A stretch of DNA of 64,000 nt from Murimonas intestini (GTDB taxonomy: Bacteria; Bacillota; Clostridia; Lachnospirales; Lachnospiraceae). Shown here piece by piece: positions 15,249 through 23,734 of the stretch. Made by a program: the position numbers and the translations under genes. The stretch is from positions 62,001 through 126,000 of the forward strand of contig NZ_JANKBI010000013.1 of NCBI RefSeq assembly GCF_024622195.1. The letters are read 5' to 3'. The notes under the pieces were generated by a model. It was not told where the DNA came from and did not search any database. It worked only from the letters and a program-made list of their open reading frames with translations. Positions within the stretch are counted from its first letter, which is position 1. Every line of letters begins with the position of its first letter.

Positions 15249-16076
15249 TTAGCCCTTTACAGCCCCCATGGTGATACCCTGGGTAAAATACTTCTGGAAT
15301 AACAGGAATACTGTAACAATAGGAACCGCCGCCAGCGCCGCGCCGGCCATTATAAGGCCGTAGTTGGTGGACAGCTCTGCCTGAAGCGTGGCAACTCCAA
15401 GTGCAATTGTCAGGTTCTTCCTTGATGAGAGCATGACCAGCTGCATGAAGTATTCGTTCCATGTATTGATAAAAGTAAAAATTGCGAGAGCCGCAAATCC
15501 CGGCTTGACGATGGGGAATGCAATGCTGGCAAATGTACGGAACTCACCACATCCGTCAATTCTGGCAGATTCCAGCAGCTCTCCCGGGATATTTTCACTG
15601 AACTGTTTCATCAGGAAAATACCAAAAGGCCATCCGATCAGAGGCATGATCACAGCCGCCAGAGTGTCATGGAGATTCATCATGCTGATAAGCCGCACCA
15701 GAGGTACAAGTATGACCTGCTTTGGCAGTGCCATCGCCATAATAAATACGCCAAACAATATCTTCTGCCCATAGAATCTCTTCTTCGCAAGGACATACCC
15801 GGCCAGAGAGGATATGAAACAGACTGCCAGCATAGTGATCAGACTGATCAATACACTGTTTAACAGCCACTGGAGCGCCGGATTCTGCACGATCAGCCTC
15901 TCAAACTGCTCTATCGTGGGCGCTGAAGGGAACCACTGGGGCGGTATGGATACGGCATCTGCCTGGGTTTTAAAGGCGCCCGTCATAATCCAGTAAAAAG
16001 GAAAGACAAAGATTACTGTCAGGACAGCCAATATAATAGTTGAAACAACGCTAAACGGAGTCAGTTTCTTCTTCAT
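15249..16076 (-). CDS. Sugar ABC transporter permease (MalG-like), sialic acid locus
   Basis: The 275-residue membrane protein has six predicted helices, starting with VVSTIILAVLTVIFVFPFYW, and the EAA loop ESARIDGCGEFRTFASIAFP that docks the ATPase. It belongs to CUT1 permeases and pairs with the next gene upstream. No ATPase gene is in the operon; a shared MsmX-type ATPase elsewhere is expected. The imported sugar is inferred from nanE/nanA to be sialic acid. Confidence 0.88.
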   Translation of the reverse strand: MKKKLTPFSVVSTIILAVLTVIFVFPFYWIMTGAFKTQADAVSIPPQWFPSAPTIEQFERLIVQNPALQWLLNSVLISLITMLAVCFISSLAGYVLAKKRFYGQKILFGVFIMAMALPKQVILVPLVRLISMMNLHDTLAAVIMPLIGWPFGIFLMKQFSENIPGELLESARIDGCGEFRTFASIAFPIVKPGFAALAIFTFINTWNEYFMQLVMLSSRKNLTIALGVATLQAELSTNYGLIMAGAALAAVPIVTVFLLFQKYFTQGITMGAVKG

Positions 16077-16092
16077 GTTTTGTCTCCCCTTT

Positions 16093-16986
16093 CTAATATT
16101 CTACATCGCTTCCCAGACACTTAAACTGGACGAAGCTGATGATACCTATTACAACTGCAAGAAATACTCCCATGGCATTTGCATAACCGTAATCTGACAG
16201 ATTAAATGCCTTCTGGTACAGATAGAACATGATGGTCGTTGTTTCATGGTTGGGGCCGCCCGATGTCAGCAGCTGTATCAGTGAGAAGCACTGGAAGGAA
16301 TTAATTGTTGTTATAACTACAATGTACAGGGTCGTGGGCAGAAGACTTGGCCATTTGATCTTCCAGAACACCTGGAATTTGTTTGCCCCGTCCACCTCAG
16401 CCGCCTCCACCAGGGATTTGTCAATATTTCCCATGGCAGCTATGTATAAGATAATTGGCTGGCCTACTGCTGTGGTCAGCAGGATAATGATGATAGCCAT
16501 AAGTGCATACCGCTTATCGCCCAGCCACATAATATTCGAATTAATAAGGCCGCCTGCCTTCATAACATAGTTTAGAATGCCGGAAAGCGGATCGTATACC
16601 CATTTCCATACCACAGCAACTGCTACGGTACCTGTGACAACCGGCAGAAAAAATACACAGCGGAAAAAAGATCTTGTAAATGCACTGCGCTCATATGTCT
16701 GGGAAGCTACAAACAGCGCAAAGATAACTACGATGGGGACTGACCCGACTACAATAATGAGAGTGTTCCTGAGAGCTTTTAAAAAGACGGCATCCTGAAA
16801 CATCTTCACATAATTGTCCACCCCGATAAAGTCGAACTCAGTCATGCTATATTTAAATAAGCTGGTAAATATCCCCATCCCCATGGGAACCAATACAAAT
16901 ACGATAAAAAACAGTAGGGCCGGAGCCAGAAACATGTAGGAAACCATCGTCTCCCTCAAGGCCAGCTTATGTGATGTCTTTTTCAT
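16093..16986 (-). CDS. Sugar ABC transporter permease (MalF/UgpA-like), sialic acid locus
   Basis: The 297-residue protein has six membrane helices, the first being MFLAPALLFFIVFVLVPMGM, and the EAA-type loop LVEAAEVDGANKFQVFWKIK. It forms the channel with the permease 16 bases downstream. The ribosome site upstream of ATG 16986 is weak (GGAGGG about nine bases away). A stable hairpin separates it from the binding-protein gene. Confidence 0.88.
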   Translation of the reverse strand: MKKTSHKLALRETMVSYMFLAPALLFFIVFVLVPMGMGIFTSLFKYSMTEFDFIGVDNYVKMFQDAVFLKALRNTLIIVVGSVPIVVIFALFVASQTYERSAFTRSFFRCVFFLPVVTGTVAVAVVWKWVYDPLSGILNYVMKAGGLINSNIMWLGDKRYALMAIIIILLTTAVGQPIILYIAAMGNIDKSLVEAAEVDGANKFQVFWKIKWPSLLPTTLYIVVITTINSFQCFSLIQLLTSGGPNHETTTIMFYLYQKAFNLSDYGYANAMGVFLAVVIGIISFVQFKCLGSDVEY

Positions 16987-17030
16987 ATTTTCCCTCCAAT
17001 TCTATGATTATGTCTGCTCTCTTTAAAGCA

Positions 17031-17052
17031 GGGTGCTCCCGAAGGAACACCC
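17031..17052 (-). other. Stable stem-loop between binding-protein and permease genes
   Basis: On the minus strand GGGTGTTCC pairs with GGAGCACCC around a TTCG tetraloop, nine pairs with one wobble, and no T-run follows. Hairpins in this position protect the 3' end of the upstream message and keep the binding protein more abundant than the permeases, as in malE-malF. Confidence 0.65.
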
Positions 17053-17076
17053 CTCAACCCTTAAATACTCTGGTTT

Positions 17077-18384
17077 TTATTTAGCAGCATTTTTGATGGC
17101 TTCGTCTGATTTCTGTACAAAATCATCTGCTGCCTCCTGCGGCTCCTGGTCACCGTTCATGATTGACTGAAGCATCGGGAACCAGTATGTCCTCATCTCT
17201 GCAAATCCATCGATAGTGTTGTAATACGGTGAGTAGTATTTTGTCCAGGAAGCAAGTGTTGCCATCCTCTCGTCACCATAGAGATCGCCAAAGGATTCAC
17301 GTACAGGGAAGGATCCGCTTCTGACAACATCCTTCGGTCCCCATTCCGGATCATCACAGAGGAACTGGAGGAATTTCTTGGATGCATCGATTTTAGCCTG
17401 GTCGCCATTATCAAAGATGCAGAATCCATTTACAAGGTACTCTAATTCAGGAACACCATCATCTGACGGGAACGGAACTTCAATAAATTCTACCTTGCTG
17501 GCTTCTAAAAGAGCTGCCTGTGTACCTGGCTGTGCCGGGGACCATAACAGTGTGAATGATGTCTGGCCGTTTGCAAAGTTCTGGATATCATCACCGCCGT
17601 TGTATGCGGAACCGTTCATAAGAAGCCCATTGTCAACAGCATCTTTAATATATTCAAGTGCTTTCACGCCTTTTTCGTCATTAACTGTATACTTTGTAAC
17701 CTCCGGGTCCGTGATGGAGCCGCTGTATAAGTTGGCAACAAATGCTCTTGTACCCTGGTCTCCGCCCTGGCCGCTGGCAAATACAGAGCCGGGATTATAG
17801 CCTTTGTCATGAAGTGCTGTAATAACAGTTGTGAAGTCATCTGTTGTCCATCCTTCTTTGATCAGGTCAGCCACGCCTGCATCCTCTGCCATTTGTTTGT
17901 TAAATGCCATATAGAAAGGAGCGGAGCTTAACGGATACATATATGCCGTATCCCCTGCCTTGCAGGACTGCAGCAGTGTGTCATTATTTACATCTTTCAC
18001 AAGCTCATCTGTGAACATGTCACTGATATCTACAAGTTTTCCTGATTTTCCATACTCGATGATACGGCCGGGAGCGTCAAATAATACATCACAGATCGTG
18101 CCTCCCTCGATGGCAGCTATGATCTTTTCCGGTCCTGATGTGAAGTCGATAGTTTCCAGCTTAACTGTGATATCCGGATTCTTCTCTTCAAAAGCAGCGA
18201 TTACCTTCTGCTCATATGTTCCGGCGCCATCGCTAGCATTTTCCTGTGTAAATGTGGGGAATGCCCACCAGGTGATCTCTACGGCGTCTCCTGATGAACC
18301 GGCCGCATCGGCTTTCACCACTGCTGATGTGAGTGATAACGCCATTGTACAGGCAAGCATCGTAGCAATAACTTTTTTCTTCAT
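17077..18384 (-). CDS. Extracellular sugar-binding protein, sialic acid ABC transporter
   Basis: The 435-residue protein has a signal peptide (MKKKVIATMLACTMALSLTS) and a family 1 solute-binding domain (ITWWAFPTF, then the VDISDMF and GFCIFDNGD regions). It delivers substrate to the two permeases downstream. Unlike most Gram-positive binding proteins it shows no lipobox Cys after the hydrophobic core; a signal peptidase I site near AVVKADA is more likely, so how it stays at the cell is unclear. It follows nanE by 26 bases. Sialic acid as ligand is inferred from context. Confidence 0.85.
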   Translation of the reverse strand: MKKKVIATMLACTMALSLTSAVVKADAAGSSGDAVEITWWAFPTFTQENASDGAGTYEQKVIAAFEEKNPDITVKLETIDFTSGPEKIIAAIEGGTICDVLFDAPGRIIEYGKSGKLVDISDMFTDELVKDVNNDTLLQSCKAGDTAYMYPLSSAPFYMAFNKQMAEDAGVADLIKEGWTTDDFTTVITALHDKGYNPGSVFASGQGGDQGTRAFVANLYSGSITDPEVTKYTVNDEKGVKALEYIKDAVDNGLLMNGSAYNGGDDIQNFANGQTSFTLLWSPAQPGTQAALLEASKVEFIEVPFPSDDGVPELEYLVNGFCIFDNGDQAKIDASKKFLQFLCDDPEWGPKDVVRSGSFPVRESFGDLYGDERMATLASWTKYYSPYYNTIDGFAEMRTYWFPMLQSIMNGDQEPQEAADDFVQKSDEAIKNAAK

Positions 18385-18410
18385 ACTTCTTTCCTCCTGA
18401 AATTATATTA

Positions 18411-19100
18411 TTATTTTTTAATTGCTTCTACGTAACGTTTCGTAATATCCATAGGCCTTGTAATGGCCGTACCTACCACTGCTGCCAGCGCGCCTGTATC
18501 AAGAGCCTTTTTCAAATCCTCAGGGCACCAGATCCCGCCCTCTGCAATGACAGGCTTTCTGCACTCTCTGGCCAGTGTTTCCATCATATGAAAATTTGGT
18601 AACTGAACACCACATGTATAAGGCGTATATCCGCTCATAGTTGTGCCTATGAAATCAAACCCTATCTCTGCTGCATGCATTCCTTCTTCTATAGTAGAGC
18701 AGTCTGCCATAAACAGCTGGCCGGGATACTTCTGCCTCACTTCTCCAAAAAAATCATCCACTGTCTTTCCCTGAGTCCGTTTCCGGTCTGTGCAGTCGGC
18801 AGCTATGATTTCACAGCCGCATTCCACCAGGGCATCTACTTCTTCTATCGTGGGTGTAATATAAACATCACTGTCTTCATATACTTTTTTTATGATTCCG
18901 ATTACAGGAAGGTCTACCAGTTTTTTGATTTCTGTGATATCCTCTACTGTATTGGCCCTGATTCCGGATGCTCCGCCTAACATTGCCGCATATGCCATTC
19001 TGGACATGATAAACGAACTGTAAAGCGGCTCTTCCTCCAGCGCCTGACAGGAGACGATCAGCCCTCCCCTGATTTGTTCAATTACCTGCTGGTTTGTCAT
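18411..19100 (-). CDS. nanE: N-acetylmannosamine-6-phosphate 2-epimerase
   Basis: This enzyme converts ManNAc-6-P to GlcNAc-6-P, the last step that is specific to sialic acid breakdown. The 229-residue TIM-barrel protein shows GLIVSCQALEEEPLY at the start, the catalytic Lys in VIGIIKKVYED, DCTDRKR, GTTMSGYT and the AEGGI element with catalytic Glu. It is the first gene of the minus-strand operon, with a promoter 80-105 bases upstream. The ribosome site is GGGAGGG. Confidence 0.94.
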   Translation of the reverse strand: MTNQQVIEQIRGGLIVSCQALEEEPLYSSFIMSRMAYAAMLGGASGIRANTVEDITEIKKLVDLPVIGIIKKVYEDSDVYITPTIEEVDALVECGCEIIAADCTDRKRTQGKTVDDFFGEVRQKYPGQLFMADCSTIEEGMHAAEIGFDFIGTTMSGYTPYTCGVQLPNFHMMETLARECRKPVIAEGGIWCPEDLKKALDTGALAAVVGTAITRPMDITKRYVEAIKK

Positions 19101-19119
19101 CCATTTCCCTCCCTTCTCT

Positions 19120-19138
19120 GGAAATTAACCAAATTTCC
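19120..19138. promoter_or_regulatory. Palindrome in the nanE leader
   Basis: GGAAATT-AACCA-AATTTCC is a perfect seven-base inverted repeat located downstream of the nanE -10 and before the start codon. It fits an operator for a dimeric repressor such as the RpiR protein of this operon, but no footprint motif is known to me for it. Confidence 0.4.
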
Positions 19139-19178
19139 TTTATTATTGATTTGTTTTTTGTAATTTTTAACTATACTA

Positions 19179-19207
19179 ACCATATCACATTCGGATATTT
19201 TTTTCAA
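19179..19207 (-). promoter_or_regulatory. Promoter of the nanE operon
   Basis: On the minus strand TTGAAA (19202-19207) and TATGGT (19179-19184) are 17 nt apart, within the divergent nanE-nanA region. They match consensus at five and four positions. Confidence 0.65.
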
Positions 19208-19243
19208 TATCTTTTTTAGAAAAAAAATTTTTTTCATTAATAC

Positions 19244-19272
19244 TTGTTTCTATTGGTCAAAAATGGTATAAT
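19244..19272 (+). promoter_or_regulatory. Promoter of nanA
   Basis: TTGTTT (19244-19249) and a perfect TATAAT (19267-19272) are 17 nt apart, about 60 bases before the nanA start. The segment TTTCTAT...ATAGAAA brackets the -10 and could be a regulator site. Confidence 0.7.
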
Positions 19273-19333
19273 TCTCTCTATAGAAATGGAAACTCTGTAG
19301 ACATTATACAAATAACCAAAAAGGAGAAAGAAA

Positions 19334-20251
19334 ATGTCAAAATATGATGTGAATCGCTTTCGGAATGTAACTGTAGCCCTAAATACTCCGTTTACCGCTT
19401 CAGGCGACCTGGATCTTGCTGCAGCCAAAAAGCTTACCCGCTATTACATAAACAAGGGGATCAAAAGTCTTTACGTCTGCGGAAGTACAGGGGAAGGTTT
19501 CCTTCTTGACAATGAAGAACGCATGAAGCTTGTGGAAGCTGTTGTGGATGAAGCCGGAGACGACCTGTCTGTGATCGTACATGTGGGATGCCCTTCCACA
19601 AGACACGCCGTCATGCTTGCAGCCCATGCACAGAAGGCCGGCGCTGCCGCCACCTCTGCTGTACCCTGTGTCTATTATCACCTGGGGGAGGAAAGTGTTT
19701 ACCAGCACTGGACAAAGATAACAGAGGCCGCAGATCTTCCATTCTTTATCTACAATATTCCGCAGCTGACAGGCTTTAACCTGTCCATGCCGCTGTTTAA
19801 CCGCATGCTGGAAAATGAACGGGTTGCCGGTATCAAATGCTCCTCTGATCCCTGCCACGATATTCTCCGTTTCAAGCAGGCCGGAGGCAAAGATTTTATT
19901 GTATTTAATGGTCCTGATGAACAATTTCTGGCAGGCCGCCTGATGGGCGCTGATGCGGCTATCGGCGGTACATACGGCGCCATGCCCGAGCTGTATCTGA
20001 AGCTGGACGAGCTGATCCGCCGGGGTGAGATAGCCAAAGCACAGGAAATGCAGGTGAAAGTGACGCTATTCATTTACCGTCTCTGCTCTTTCCCGTCTAT
20101 GTACGGAGCCTGCAAGACCATAATCAGGATGGACGGCGTCAATATCGGGGACCCGCGTCTCCCGTTTTTGCCTGTTGATGAGCACGACCCTGAGATCATA
20201 AAGCTGTATCAGGATATCCGCAGCGCTGTAGAAGAGACTAAAAACTGGTGA
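19334..20251 (+). CDS. nanA: N-acetylneuraminate lyase
   Basis: This DHDPS-family aldolase splits sialic acid into ManNAc and pyruvate. The 305-residue protein carries the carboxylate-binding GSTGEG (residues 50-55), FFIYNIPQLTG with catalytic Tyr140 and VAGIKCSS with Schiff-base Lys168, close to the numbering of E. coli NanA (Tyr137, Lys165). The start has AAGGAG upstream. Divergence from nanE, which acts two steps later, makes sialic acid a better call than dihydrodipicolinate synthesis. An SGNH hydrolase follows after 18 bases. Confidence 0.9.
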   Translation: MSKYDVNRFRNVTVALNTPFTASGDLDLAAAKKLTRYYINKGIKSLYVCGSTGEGFLLDNEERMKLVEAVVDEAGDDLSVIVHVGCPSTRHAVMLAAHAQKAGAAATSAVPCVYYHLGEESVYQHWTKITEAADLPFFIYNIPQLTGFNLSMPLFNRMLENERVAGIKCSSDPCHDILRFKQAGGKDFIVFNGPDEQFLAGRLMGADAAIGGTYGAMPELYLKLDELIRRGEIAKAQEMQVKVTLFIYRLCSFPSMYGACKTIIRMDGVNIGDPRLPFLPVDEHDPEIIKLYQDIRSAVEETKNW

Positions 20252-20269
20252 CACACAGGAGTAAAAAAT

Positions 20270-20911
20270 ATGGAAAAAACAATTGTTTGTTTTGGGGATT
20301 CTAATACACATGGATATAAATCAGAGGACGGAGGCCGCTTTACAAGAGAAGAACGCTGGCCCTGCCTTCTGGAAAAATATCTGGGAGATGGGTACTATGT
20401 GACAGAAGAAGGCTTGAGCGGCAGGACTACTGTCTTTGAAGACCCGCTGTTTGAAGGACTAAATGGAATGTCTTCCATTTTTTCATGTCTCATGAGCCAT
20501 GAACCCGTAGATCTGCTTATCATAATGCTTGGAACAAATGATACAAAGGACCGTTTCCACGTAAACGCGGAAAATATAGGAAAAGGCCTGGAACGGCTGG
20601 TAAATAAAGCTATTTCTGTAAAGGATGCATGGAGGAACAGGCCAAATATTCTCATTATCACCCCTGCCCCCATTGGAAGCGGCTATGAAAAAACCGCTGT
20701 CGCAGGAGAGATGGGCACAGACTGTATTGAAAAGTCAGAAAACCTCCACATATGGTTTAAAGATGTGGCAGGACGCCTTGGCTGCCATTATCTGAACGCC
20801 GGGGAGATAGACGGTATCAGTATGCATCCCAATGACTACATGCACCTGGATAAAGACAGCCATGAACGCCTGGCCCGCCGTCTGACAGATATTATTCCTG
20901 AAATTGTCTGA
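20270..20911 (+). CDS. SGNH/GDSL hydrolase, possible carbohydrate O-acetylesterase
   Basis: The 213-residue protein has block I CFGDSNTHGY with nucleophile Ser, block III MLGTNDTKDRF and the Asp-His block DYMHLDKDSHERLA. It has no signal peptide, so it works in the cytoplasm. It shares the nanA transcript; removal of O-acetyl groups from imported sialic acid is a reasonable inference, but SGNH sequence alone does not show the substrate. A strong terminator follows. Confidence 0.82.
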   Translation: MEKTIVCFGDSNTHGYKSEDGGRFTREERWPCLLEKYLGDGYYVTEEGLSGRTTVFEDPLFEGLNGMSSIFSCLMSHEPVDLLIIMLGTNDTKDRFHVNAENIGKGLERLVNKAISVKDAWRNRPNILIITPAPIGSGYEKTAVAGEMGTDCIEKSENLHIWFKDVAGRLGCHYLNAGEIDGISMHPNDYMHLDKDSHERLARRLTDIIPEIV

Positions 20912-20980
20912 CCCCGCTCGGCGGCATATATTAAAATTTAAATATACTCCAGGCTGCCGGTATTTCTTCATAATTATGTT

Positions 20981-21026
20981 AAAAGCCGCTGTGAGAGAAC
21001 TGTTATTTCTCTCACAGCGGCTTTTT
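20981..21026. terminator. Bidirectional terminator
   Basis: AAAAGCCGCTGTGAGAGAA pairs perfectly with TTCTCTCACAGCGGCTTTT over a seven-base loop. It separates the nanA/esterase transcript from the convergent PTS gene and can stop both. Confidence 0.92.
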
Positions 21027-21055
21027 CTAAAACAGATGTAATTATATCTCTGATA

Positions 21056-22120
21056 TTACAGATCCAGCTTCATTTCCCCAAACTTAATCAGGCCCTTTTT
21101 CCTCATGAATTCTGATATCAGCAGTGTAACGATCGCCGGAAGTATAAAGTGGATCAGGCTCATTTTCAGAAGGACTACTGTGGCTCCTTCTGCAGGGACC
21201 ATGGTCTGGAAGGTCATGATCTGTCCCACAAGTCCGGCTGTTCCCATCCCTGATCCGGTGGCATTGTTCGTCATCTTAAACAGCATAGTCCCCACAGGCC
21301 CCAGTATCGCACTTGAGAGGATGGCAGGCAGCCATATCAGCGGCCTCCTTACAATATTAGGCACCTGGAGCATAGATGTGCCGATCCCCTGTGCCAGCAG
21401 ACCGCCGATCTTATTCTCTCTGTAGCTGGCAACGGCAAATCCTATCATGTTGCAGCAGCAGCCCACTGTGGCAGCGCCCGCGGCAAGTCCCGACAGGTTC
21501 ATGATGATTCCCAGAGCAGCCGAACTGATTGGGAGTGTCAGGATCATTCCCATGACAACGGATACAACTATTCCCATGAGGAATGGCTGCTGCTCTGTCC
21601 CCCAGTTGATAATAGCGCCCAGCCCTGTCATAAAGCTGGATATGGGCGGCCCTGCAAGAAGCCCTACTGCCGAGCCGGCCATGATGGTTACTATTGGTGT
21701 CACCAGAATATCTATCTTCGTCTTTCCTGATACGAGATGGCCCACTTCAATGGCTATGTATGCTGCAATAAAAGCTCCCAGAGGTTCCCCTGGTCCGGCA
21801 AGCAGCACATTGCCCTCTGTGATCAGGGTTCCTGCCAGTATCTTGCTGGCATAGCCTCCCACTGTTCCTGCTGTTGCTGCCGACAGGACTACAAGGGGGC
21901 TCTCCTTAAACCTATATGCCACACCCACGCCTATGCCCGCGCTGGTCATGGCCGCAGCCACTTTTCCCAGCTGGAAGATAATGGCCCCTGCTTCCCCGCC
22001 TATGAGATTTCCCAGCTGCTGGATGATCGTGCCCACGATCAATGTGGCAAACAGCCCCTGGGCCATACCGGTCAGGCCGTCAATAAAAATCCTGTTCAGA
22101 TATTTCTTTATCAGTTTCAT
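21056..22120 (-). CDS. PTS IIC-like membrane permease (EIIC_2 family)
   Basis: The 354-residue protein is very hydrophobic, with about nine to ten membrane segments rich in Gly, Ala and Ile (for example GLFATLIVGTIIQQLGNLIG and LPISSAALGIIMNLSGLAAG). It resembles the IIC-only membrane family often annotated as PTS sugar transporter subunit IIC. No IIA or IIB domain or gene is beside it, so phosphotransfer is not shown and its substrate is unknown. The start is ATG 22120 behind GAGGAGGAG; the longer frame to 22180 adds a charged stretch without a ribosome site. Confidence 0.75.
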   Translation of the reverse strand: MKLIKKYLNRIFIDGLTGMAQGLFATLIVGTIIQQLGNLIGGEAGAIIFQLGKVAAAMTSAGIGVGVAYRFKESPLVVLSAATAGTVGGYASKILAGTLITEGNVLLAGPGEPLGAFIAAYIAIEVGHLVSGKTKIDILVTPIVTIMAGSAVGLLAGPPISSFMTGLGAIINWGTEQQPFLMGIVVSVVMGMILTLPISSAALGIIMNLSGLAAGAATVGCCCNMIGFAVASYRENKIGGLLAQGIGTSMLQVPNIVRRPLIWLPAILSSAILGPVGTMLFKMTNNATGSGMGTAGLVGQIMTFQTMVPAEGATVVLLKMSLIHFILPAIVTLLISEFMRKKGLIKFGEMKLDL

Positions 22121-22295
22121 CTTCTCCTCCTCTTCTCTCCTTCGCTCCATGCTGACCGTCCATTGTTTGACAGCTGTCATGTCACCCTAGTAAAGTATCA
22201 TAATTTTACAGAATTATCAAGAGGTTTCATACGAAAATCCGGGAGTTACAGCGCCAAAATAATATAAACAGCATATCTCCCCCCACAGAATATTC

Positions 22296-22324
22296 TTTAC
22301 TTTGCAAATGGAATATTGTATTAT
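22296..22324 (+). promoter_or_regulatory. Probable nagZ promoter
   Basis: TTTACT (22296-22301) and TATTAT (22319-22324) are separated by 17 nt. The start of transcription would fall near 22331, inside the first CCTATAGG palindrome. Confidence 0.5.
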
Positions 22325-22326
22325 TT

Positions 22327-22369
22327 CCTATAGGTAACTGATCATATATTGAATGGTTACTCCTATAGG
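22327..22369. promoter_or_regulatory. Paired CCTATAGG palindromes, candidate operator
   Basis: CCTATAGGTAAC (22327-22338) and GTTACTCCTATAGG (22356-22369) form a larger inverted repeat, and each CCTATAGG is itself a perfect eight-base palindrome. Their centres are 35 bp apart. They lie just downstream of the -10 and 35 bases before the nagZ start codon, where a bound repressor would block transcription. In RNA they could also form a hairpin. Confidence 0.55.
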
Positions 22370-22403
22370 TTCGATCAAAGTCAAATACGAGAAGGAATTT
22401 ATC

Positions 22404-23717
22404 ATGAGACAAACACGGCGCTTCTTACTTGCCGTCTCTCTGGCAGCTGCCATCACCTTGAGCGGCTGCAGTTTATTCGGAGATTCTGCAAGTGATGTTA
22501 CCGAAAAGGAAACTGCAGAAAAAGTTATACAGAATACAGAAGCTGACACTGCCTCCGGGCAGGATAATACAGAAACAGAGAGTCCTGATTCTTGGGAGAC
22601 ACAGCCAGTAACAGAAACAGAAAAACTTCAGGAGACGAACGCGCCCGTGCAGGCCGATTCCGCCAGGGAGCAGGCACAGCACATTCTGCTGGGTATGACT
22701 CTGGAAGAAAAGGTTGGCCAGATGTTTTTGGTAACTCCTGAAATGATCGACATGTACACTGACGGAAGTGTTATATCCTGCAATGACTCAATCACAGAGA
22801 ACATACAGAAATACCATCTGGGCGGCATTGTTCTTTTCGAAGGGAACATATTAAACCGTACACAGACAGCTGAAATGATAGCTGAATTTCAAAGCGCCAG
22901 CGATACAGGGCTTTTTATCGGCGTAGATGAAGAAGGCGGTATCGTCTCCAGGATAGGGCGTAACCCTGAGATGGACTGCACCTGGTTTCCCAATATGAGG
23001 GAGATAGGAGATACAAATGATACCTCAAAGGCCTACGAGGCTGGGGATACCATCGGCCGGGAAATACGGGAGCTGGGATTTAATCTGGACTTTGCACCTG
23101 TGGCTGATGTGGCTACCAATCCGGAAAATACAGTGATCGGTGACAGAGCTTTTTCTTCTGATCCCCAGGTGGCTGCTGCAATGGTCGCACAGGAGATCTA
23201 CGGGCTTCACAACAATAACGTAGCCAGCAGCATCAAGCATTTTCCCGGACACGGAGATACTTCCACAGATTCCCACACGGGATTTTCTGCCACAGACCAG
23301 GACCTGGAAGGGCTGCGCAGTACAGAGTTTGTGCCGTTTAAGGCCGGCATCGGAGCCGGGACTGATATGGTCATGGTCTCTCACATTGCCGCGCCTGCCG
23401 TAACCGGAAATAATGACCCAGCGTCCCTTTCATTTGAGATGATCACCGGGCTTCTCAGAGATGAACTGGGCTATGACGGTGTAGTGATCACCGATTCACT
23501 TCAGATGGGCGCTATAACAGAATACTACACAGCCTCAGAAGCTGTCCTGGCTTCTCTGAATGCCGGAGCTGACATATTTCTCATGCCGGCATATCTGGGG
23601 GAATCTTATAACGCTGTATTAAACGCTGTGCAGGACGGAAGCATTCCCGAAAGCCGGATAGATGAGTCCGTAATGCGAATATTACAAGTAAAAATAAACA
23701 GGAATATTTTATCTTAA
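22404..23717 (+). CDS. nagZ: Glycoside hydrolase family 3 beta-N-acetylhexosaminidase, lipoprotein
   Basis: The 437-residue lipoprotein has a signal peptide with lipobox ITLSGC (Cys22), a Ser/Thr/Glu-rich linker to about residue 88 and a GH3 barrel. It shows the NagZ signature KHFPGHGDTSTDSH (278-291, the His dyad general acid) and the nucleophile Asp364 in VITDSLQMGA. NagZ enzymes release GlcNAc from muropeptides; here it would act outside the membrane. ATG 22404 follows AAGGA. The serine hydrolase gene begins 17 bases later, pointing to joint work on the cell wall. Confidence 0.9.
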   Translation: MRQTRRFLLAVSLAAAITLSGCSLFGDSASDVTEKETAEKVIQNTEADTASGQDNTETESPDSWETQPVTETEKLQETNAPVQADSAREQAQHILLGMTLEEKVGQMFLVTPEMIDMYTDGSVISCNDSITENIQKYHLGGIVLFEGNILNRTQTAEMIAEFQSASDTGLFIGVDEEGGIVSRIGRNPEMDCTWFPNMREIGDTNDTSKAYEAGDTIGREIRELGFNLDFAPVADVATNPENTVIGDRAFSSDPQVAAAMVAQEIYGLHNNNVASSIKHFPGHGDTSTDSHTGFSATDQDLEGLRSTEFVPFKAGIGAGTDMVMVSHIAAPAVTGNNDPASLSFEMITGLLRDELGYDGVVITDSLQMGAITEYYTASEAVLASLNAGADIFLMPAYLGESYNAVLNAVQDGSIPESRIDESVMRILQVKINRNILS

Positions 23718-23734
23718 AGGGGAGCATTATCTAT

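Noticed and set aside
19334..20251. nanA considered as dihydrodipicolinate synthase
   Set aside because: The family is shared, but Tyr140/Lys168 numbering and the divergent nanE operon favour sialic acid lyase.
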